The notes under the pieces were generated by a model that was given only the letters and a program-made list of their open reading frames with translations, was not told where the DNA came from and made no database searches. The position numbers and the translations under genes are program-made. A stretch of 17,951 bases of DNA, taken from NCBI GenBank assembly GCA_050735975.1, contig JBOHVS010000192.1:1-17951 (forward strand). The letters run 5' to 3'. The first letter of the stretch is position 1. The number at the start of each line of letters is the position of its first letter. The stretch comes from DATMBL01 sp050735975 (GTDB lineage: Bacteria; Desulfobacterota; Binatia; UBA9968). Positions 13,851-17,951 of the stretch are shown here, in pieces.

Positions 13851-15248
13851 GTGAATCAGGCGAAAACATTAGGCGAGCTGAAGAAGAGCGGCGTTCCCGT
13901 TTTGTCGGTCCGCGAGGAGATGCGGAAAAACCTGGTCCAATGCTTCGAAAGCGGCAAACGCATATTGCCGGGCATCATCGGCTATGACGAAACCGTTATT
14001 CCGGAAATCGAGAACGCGATTCTTTCCGGACACCATATGGTTTTTCTCGGAGAAAGGGGACAGGGGAAGTCCCGGGTTATTCGCGGATTGGTGAGTTTGT
14101 TGGAAGAGCGCATCCCGATCGTGCAAGGGTGCGAAATCAACGACAATCCCCACAAGCCGATTTGCCGCCCCTGCCGGCAAAAACTGGCAGAGTTGGGCGA
14201 CGCTATGCCGATCCAATGGATTGACCGAGACACGCGTTACGGCGAGAAGCTCGCTACGCCGGACGTTTCAATCGCCGACCTGGTGGGCGAAATCGACCCG
14301 ATCAAGGTCGCCGAGGGCCGTTATCTCGCCGACGAGGAAACTATTCACTACGGCCTGGTGCCCCGCACGAACCGGGGCATCTTCGCCATCAACGAACTGC
14401 CCGATCTGACGGAAAAGGTTCAAGTGGGGCTTTTCAACCTGATGGAAGAGAAAGACGTGCAAATCAAAGGGTACAAGATCCGGCTGCCGTTGGACGTCGT
14501 CATCGTCGCCAGCGCCAATCCTGAGGATTACACCAGCCGGGGAAGGATCATCACCCCGCTCAAAGATCGCTTCGACGTTCAGATACGGACGCACTACCCG
14601 AAGAGCCTTGAAGACGAGATCGTCATCATGGAGCAGGAAGCCGCGCCAATCGACCAGCGCAGCCGTAAAGTCGAAGTACCGCGCTTCCTCAAGGAGATCC
14701 TCGGCCAATTGACCTTCGAGGCGCGGAAGTCAAACGAGATCAACCAATCGTCCGGGGTCAGCGTGCGGGTGACCATCAACAACTTTGAAAGCTTGATTAG
14801 TAACGCCGAAAAAAGGGCATTGCGCTGCAAGGAGAGCGAGATCGTTCCGCGGATAAGCGACCTGCACGCCATGCTGGCGTCGACGACGGGTAAAATCGAA
14901 ATGGAGTATGTCGGGGAGGATAAGAAGGAGGGAGAAGTGGTGGAGAAACTTCTCAACCGATCCCTAGTCAAAGTGTTCGACCAACACTTCAGTCTCAATT
15001 CACTGCAAAAAGTGATAGAATATTTCAACGCGGGCTGGGGTGTGGAAGTGTCCGACCGGATGCCTTCGCAAGAATACCTTGAAGGGATAAAAGAGATTCC
15101 CGGCCTCAAAGAGGCGATTCGGTCGCTAGGGATACAGGAATCGCCGGCTCTGATGGCCTCGGCAACCGAGTTTGTTCTGGAAGGGTTGCACCTCCATCAG
15201 AAGCTCAACAAGGAGATCGAAGGAGGGCGGGCTACTTACGGCAAATAG
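13851..15248 (+). CDS. MoxR/ChlI-type AAA+ ATPase
   Basis: A 465-residue AAA+ protein of the magnesium-chelatase-I/MoxR clade, probably a chaperone-like ATPase working with the VWA protein downstream. Walker A is GERGQGKS (67-74). The Walker B region is GIFAINELPDL (176-186), with Asn in place of the usual Asp before Glu182. Sensor 1 lies in VASANPEDYTSRGR (about 219-232), an arginine-finger candidate in PLKDRF (R240), and a sensor-2-like Arg in SGVSVRVTI (306). Between Walker A and B an insert carries CEINDNPHKPICRPC (C94, C105, C108), a possible metal site. The C-terminal helical part (about 365-450) is less familiar. It resembles what I recall of actinobacterial 'magnesium chelatase' proteins paired with VWA proteins (Rv0958/Rv0959). 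No chlorophyll genes are near, so chelatase function is unlikely. GTG start with GGGAGG ten bases upstream. Confidence 0.9.
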   Translation: MNQAKTLGELKKSGVPVLSVREEMRKNLVQCFESGKRILPGIIGYDETVIPEIENAILSGHHMVFLGERGQGKSRVIRGLVSLLEERIPIVQGCEINDNPHKPICRPCRQKLAELGDAMPIQWIDRDTRYGEKLATPDVSIADLVGEIDPIKVAEGRYLADEETIHYGLVPRTNRGIFAINELPDLTEKVQVGLFNLMEEKDVQIKGYKIRLPLDVVIVASANPEDYTSRGRIITPLKDRFDVQIRTHYPKSLEDEIVIMEQEAAPIDQRSRKVEVPRFLKEILGQLTFEARKSNEINQSSGVSVRVTINNFESLISNAEKRALRCKESEIVPRISDLHAMLASTTGKIEMEYVGEDKKEGEVVEKLLNRSLVKVFDQHFSLNSLQKVIEYFNAGWGVEVSDRMPSQEYLEGIKEIPGLKEAIRSLGIQESPALMASATEFVLEGLHLHQKLNKEIEGGRATYGK

Positions 15249-15260
15249 GACTTGTGAGCC

Positions 15261-15276
15261 CCCGCTCGTCAGCGGG
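15261..15276. repeat. Hairpin in the AAA+/VWA intergenic gap
   Basis: CCCGCT (15261-15266) and AGCGGG (15271-15276) form a perfect 6-bp stem with loop CGTC, between the AAA+ stop and the VWA start. With no U-tract it would probably adjust relative expression or mRNA stability, not end transcription. Confidence 0.5.
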
Positions 15277-15308
15277 AGAGAGAACGAGCTCGATCCTTAT
15301 AAACCTCC

Positions 15309-16898
15309 ATGCCGCATATACGCTATAGCCGCTGGAATGCCACGCGGGACTCGCTCGATTCCGACGCGGTGTTCGACCAGCTTAACGACTACATGAACGA
15401 CACCGGCGATCTGCAGCAAGCGATGCGCCGGTTGATGCAGAAAGGCGTCAAGCGGGGTGAAAAGCAGACCAAGGGACTGGACGATCTCTTGGCCCAGGTC
15501 GCGCGCGAGATGCGCAAGCTTTACGACCAATATCGCCTTCAGTCCGCGATGGACGAAGTCCAACAACAGCTCGAATCGATCGTCGACGAAGAGCGCCAAA
15601 CGCTGGAGGATCTCGAGCAAGCCGGGCAAGACACTCAAAACCAACAACAATTCCTGAACGATCTGCCGGGCAAGACCAGCGAGGCGGTCGAAAGACTCAC
15701 ATCCTACAGTTTCGAAAGTCCCAAAGCGGAATCGGATTTTCAAAAACTGCTCTTAGATCTCGAACAAATCCGCAAATTGGAAAACTGGCTGCGGCGGGAA
15801 GGCAGTCTCTTCCGCGGCCAAACGCCTTTGGAATTTCGCCAGTCCAAGGATCTCATGGACCGAATGGAGGAGCTTCGCCGTCTCGAAGGGCAGCTGTCGA
15901 GCATGCAGCTAAAGGACGTTGACAAAGAACTGTTGGAAAAACTTCTCGGAGGCGATCCGAAGCAGGATTTTGACGGCGTCATGCGCATGCAGTCGATGCT
16001 CGAAGAGGGCGGCTATGTGCTCGAGCAAGGCGACCATTTCGAGCTGACCCCGCGCGGCGTCCGGCGCGTCGGGCAACTGGCGCTCAGGGATATTTACCAG
16101 CAGTTGCGCCGCGACGGCATGGGCAGACACTCCACTCGAAATCGCGGCTCTCATGAGTTTATGACCGAGAATAGCCGGCCCTACGCTCAGGGCGACCCGT
16201 TCCAGGTCAATATGATCCAGACTCTGAAGAACGCGCTGCTGGGTGGGGGAGGGATTCCGGTTAAGATCCGGCCGGGCGATTTTGCGGTTTACGAATCCGA
16301 GCATACCTCGCGCGCGGCCACGGTTCTGCTGTTAGATATGAGCTGGTCTATGAGCTGGGAAGGCAGATTCGCCGCCGCGAAAAAAGTCGCCTTGGCGATG
16401 GAAACCCTTGTGCGATCCCTCCACCCGCGGGATTATTTCGGCATCGTGGGCTTTTTCACCCGAGCCGTCGAGCTCAAGGCCAAAGATCTGCCGCAAGCGA
16501 CCTGGAACATGGGCGACCCGTTCACGAACTTACAAGACGGTCTGCATCTCGCGGCCGAAATGCTGGACAGAAGACCCAGCCCCAACCAACAGATGATCGT
16601 GATTACCGACGGCCAGCCCACTGCCTACTGCCGTCAGGGCCGGCTCTACTGCGAGTGGCCGCTGAGCTTCGGCGGTATCAGCCAGCGCGCCGCCGAGGAA
16701 ACACTGAAGGAAGCGGAGCGCATCACCCGCAAAGGAATCACCATCAACACCTTCATGTTGGACGATAGTCCCGTGCTCCGCGGATTCGTCGATGATCTCA
16801 CCCGCATCAACAAAGGCCGCGCCTTTTATACCCGTCCCGACCGGCTGGGAGAATACCTCCTGGTCGACTATCTCTCGCGCCAGCGAAAGAAGGTTTAA
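15309..16898 (+). CDS. VWA (MIDAS) domain protein, partner of the AAA+ ATPase
   Basis: A 529-residue protein with no signal peptide or membrane segment, so probably cytoplasmic. Residues 1-30 (MPHIRYSRWNATRD...) are conserved in style among such partners. About 50-215 is highly charged, Gln/Glu/Leu-rich helix, likely coiled coil. A von Willebrand A domain covers about 335-525: MIDAS residues DMSWS (343-347), T406 in DPFTNL and D434 in VITDGQPT. The usual DxSGS Gly is Trp here; I recall aromatic residues at this place in the actinobacterial relatives, so metal binding should persist. VWA proteins paired with MoxR-type ATPases are thought to recruit clients for remodelling or metal insertion (family knowledge). 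The client is unknown. The start is ATG 15309, 60 bases after the AAA+ gene, without a clear Shine-Dalgarno nearby. Confidence 0.9.
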   Translation: MPHIRYSRWNATRDSLDSDAVFDQLNDYMNDTGDLQQAMRRLMQKGVKRGEKQTKGLDDLLAQVAREMRKLYDQYRLQSAMDEVQQQLESIVDEERQTLEDLEQAGQDTQNQQQFLNDLPGKTSEAVERLTSYSFESPKAESDFQKLLLDLEQIRKLENWLRREGSLFRGQTPLEFRQSKDLMDRMEELRRLEGQLSSMQLKDVDKELLEKLLGGDPKQDFDGVMRMQSMLEEGGYVLEQGDHFELTPRGVRRVGQLALRDIYQQLRRDGMGRHSTRNRGSHEFMTENSRPYAQGDPFQVNMIQTLKNALLGGGGIPVKIRPGDFAVYESEHTSRAATVLLLDMSWSMSWEGRFAAAKKVALAMETLVRSLHPRDYFGIVGFFTRAVELKAKDLPQATWNMGDPFTNLQDGLHLAAEMLDRRPSPNQQMIVITDGQPTAYCRQGRLYCEWPLSFGGISQRAAEETLKEAERITRKGITINTFMLDDSPVLRGFVDDLTRINKGRAFYTRPDRLGEYLLVDYLSRQRKKV

Positions 16899-16917
16899 TG
16901 CGCTAGCGCATTAAACC
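16892..16917. repeat. 26-bp perfect palindrome over the VWA stop codon
   Basis: Each 13-base half is the exact reverse complement of the other: GGTTTAATGCGCT on the left, with the centre CGCTAGCG. It includes the last Val codon and TAA stop (16896-16898) of the VWA gene. As RNA it would fold into one long hairpin. It could protect the 3' end, act as a weak terminator, or be a protein-binding site. No U-tract follows. Confidence 0.85.
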
Positions 16918-16976
16918 GTTCCAGTCGTTCCAATAGTTCAAATCGTTCAAGCCGTTCAAGAGGCTCAAGCAGCGAA
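16914..16976. repeat. 9-bp degenerate tandem array
   Basis: Seven consecutive 9-base units can be laid out: AACCGTTCC, AGTCGTTCC, AATAGTTCA, AATCGTTCA, AGCCGTTCA, AGAGGCTCA and AGCAGCGAA, the last degenerate. The consensus is ARNNGTTCM. It begins inside the right half of the 26-bp palindrome. Read as protein it would be Ser/Arg-rich, but no open frame with a start uses it. Confidence 0.8.
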
Positions 16977-17030
16977 GGTTATGGGCGTGGGTTGCCCCGC
17001 CCGATCAGATTACCTGTGGTCAGCCCGTCG

Positions 17031-17136
17031 AAAAAGCCTTCAGATGCGAGGCGTGCGAAGACTCGACAAGCGGAGACGTACTCCGGTAGTACGTCGTAGC
17101 GAGTCGGGCGAGCGCAACGAAGCAGATGAGCTTTTT
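17031..17136. repeat. Long interspersed imperfect inverted repeat next to the lexA promoter
   Basis: Terminal arms AAAAAGC (17031-17037) and GCTTTTT (17130-17136) are exact complements. Inner segments also pair: GACTCG (17060-17065) with CGAGTC, and a perfect central hairpin ACGTACT/AGTACGT (17076-17094, loop CCGGT). The whole could extrude as a long cruciform or fold as RNA. I recall near-identical elements scattered in intergenic DNA of uncultured deltaproteobacteria-like genomes, which suggests a non-autonomous mobile or REP-like element (not searched). It holds no ORF. Confidence 0.7.
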
Positions 17137-17147
17137 AACCGCCTTGG

Positions 17148-17176
17148 TTGACACCTGAAATTATTTTCAGTATATA
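17148..17176 (+). promoter_or_regulatory. Sigma70-type lexA promoter
   Basis: TTGACA (17148-17153, perfect -35) and TATATA (17171-17176, good -10) are separated by exactly 17 bp. Transcription would then start about 6-8 bases after the -10, at about 17182-17184, practically at the lexA ATG (17184). The lexA mRNA would therefore be leaderless or nearly so. Confidence 0.75.
17155..17170. promoter_or_regulatory. Putative LexA operator (SOS box) CTGAAA-N4-TTTCAG
   Basis: A perfect 6+6 inverted repeat with a TTAT centre fills the spacer between the -35 and -10 boxes of lexA. That is where a repressor would block RNA polymerase, as expected for LexA autoregulation. It differs from the E. coli box (CTGT-N8-ACAG) and from the Gram-positive box (GAAC-N4-GTTC), though it keeps the outer CTG...CAG. 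Confidence 0.65.
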
Positions 17177-17183
17177 GGATGAT

Positions 17184-17792
17184 ATGCTTTCCTCGCTGAC
17201 CTCCAGGCAAAAAGAGATCTATGATTTCCTGCTCAAGACGATCCGGGAGAAAGGTTACGCGCCGTCAATTCCCGAGATCGGCAAACGATTTAAAATCGCC
17301 TCCACCAATGGTGTTTCCGATCACCTGAAGGCGCTGGAGAAAAAGGGCTACATTCGCCGGGTCGGCAAACGGGCCATCGAAGTTTTAACCGCTCTGGGCC
17401 AACCGGTTCTGACCTCTCTTCGCGAGATTCCGATTGTTGGAACGATTCCTGCCGGCAAGCCCTTTCTTAGCGAGGAAAACTCGGAAGGAATTTTAACCAT
17501 CCCGAGCGACCTGGGCTCCGGAAAGCTCTTCGCTTTGCAAGTCAAAGGCGACAGCATGATCGGCGCCGGTATTCTGGAGGGCGACCGCGTGATCGTAAAA
17601 CAACAGGGGACGGCGGAAAACGGCGAGATCGTCTGCGCCTTGATCGACGGCGAGGCAACATTAAAGCGTTTCTATAAGAAAGCCAGCGTGGTCACGCTAA
17701 AAGCAGAGAACGAACAGTATCCTCCGATCACGGTCTCCGAGGGAGAGTTTCGAATCGTGGGGCGGGTCGTGGGGCTAATAAGGAAATTCTAA
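17184..17792 (+). CDS. lexA: LexA repressor, SOS regulator
   Basis: Represses DNA-damage genes and self-cleaves when RecA is activated. The 202-residue product has an N-terminal winged-helix domain (about 1-70: LTSRQKEIYDFLL... PSIPEIGKRFKIASTNGVSDHLKALEKKGYI). The recognition helix reads TNGVSDHLKAL, where many relatives have S-x-x-x-V-x-x-H-L. The linker contains the self-cleavage site Ala90-Gly91 (in TIPAGKPF). The C-terminal S24 peptidase domain has S124 (in GDSMIGAGI) and K161 (in TLKRFY), the expected Ser-Lys dyad. All parts for RecA-stimulated cleavage are present and length is typical. It is a lone gene with its own promoter and probable self-operator. A weak AGGA lies four bases ahead of the ATG but would be mostly absent from a leaderless transcript. 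Confidence 0.97.
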   Translation: MLSSLTSRQKEIYDFLLKTIREKGYAPSIPEIGKRFKIASTNGVSDHLKALEKKGYIRRVGKRAIEVLTALGQPVLTSLREIPIVGTIPAGKPFLSEENSEGILTIPSDLGSGKLFALQVKGDSMIGAGILEGDRVIVKQQGTAENGEIVCALIDGEATLKRFYKKASVVTLKAENEQYPPITVSEGEFRIVGRVVGLIRKF

Positions 17793-17805
17793 AGACGGTT
17801 CAAAA

Positions 17806-17918
17806 TTCAACGTTCAATGTTCACAGTTCTCGGTCTTGAGTTCAGGGTCTCGCGGCTCGTGTCTCGCGTCTAGGCTTGGTGCTCAGCAACGTCGAACATC
17901 GAACTTCGAACCTCGAAC
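17806..17918. repeat. 7-bp periodic degenerate tandem array downstream of lexA
   Basis: From 17806 the sequence can be written in heptads: TTCAACG, TTCAATG, TTCACAG, TTCTCGG, TCTTGAG, TTCAGGG, TCTCGCG and so on, with T at position 1 and G at 7 mostly kept. At 17891-17918 four exact NTCGAAC heptads follow one another (GTCGAAC, ATCGAAC, TTCGAAC, CTCGAAC). Two of these heptads also occur at 157-170. No terminator hairpin for lexA is apparent. Confidence 0.75.
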
Positions 17919-17951
17919 TGCCCGAAGGGAACTTGAACACCCCAATAGTTA

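Noticed and set aside
13851..16898. Magnesium chelatase for chlorophyll synthesis
   Set aside because: There is no ChlH-like subunit or other pigment gene, and the two proteins fit the general AAA+/VWA class better.
16892..17136. CRISPR array
   Set aside because: The repeats are 9-base units with no spacers and no direct repeats of 23-47 bases; no cas genes are present.

Overview
The window comes from a moderately GC-rich, Gram-negative-type bacterium, most likely an uncultured lineage near the old Deltaproteobacteria (Desulfobacterota/Binatota/Methylomirabilota-like). This placement is inferred, not computed. It rests on the gene order of the long operon (pheA-hisC-tyrA-aroA-cmk-rpsA-sppA-ihfB), on the presence of an IHF-beta-type protein and a six-domain S1 protein, and on intergenic regions full of short interspersed inverted repeats and degenerate short tandem arrays, a style I associate with metagenome-assembled genomes of these groups.

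Layout. 1-115: the end of a gene that may encode a PaaA-like di-iron protein. 116-1472: a gene-poor stretch with a hexamer array in opposed orientation, a likely 52-residue exported protein on the minus strand (896-1054), an orphan terminator-like hairpin, an interspersed repeat and several strong hairpins. 1473-3767: an accessory pair, a small protein of unknown function followed by a secreted zinc metalloprotease with FN3 and two Ig-like domains. 3798-4742 (minus): an RluC-type pseudouridine synthase, divergent from the main operon.

4837-13748: the main co-directional operon. PheA, HisC, TyrA and AroA cover the chorismate branch to phenylalanine and tyrosine plus the EPSP step that feeds it. 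Cytidylate kinase, ribosomal protein S1, signal peptide peptidase SppA, an IHF-beta-like DNA-bending protein and a HIT-family nucleotide hydrolase/phosphorylase follow. Several junctions overlap or nearly touch. The two large gaps, on either side of tyrA, each hold a diverged copy of the same inverted repeat.

13851-16898: a two-gene AAA+ ATPase (MoxR/ChlI type) plus VWA (MIDAS) protein module of unknown substrate. This is the least characterised system here with a clear biochemical logic. 16899-17183: a 26-bp palindrome on the VWA stop codon, a 9-bp tandem array, a long interspersed inverted repeat, and then the lexA promoter. 17184-17792: lexA, with a palindrome (CTGAAA-N4-TTTCAG) lying exactly between its -35 and -10 boxes, and an apparently leaderless or nearly leaderless mRNA. 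17793-17951: a 7-bp periodic tandem array. The best candidates for undescribed biology are the lexA operator, the AAA+/VWA pair, the small-protein/metalloprotease pair, the short exported peptide and the periodic intergenic arrays.
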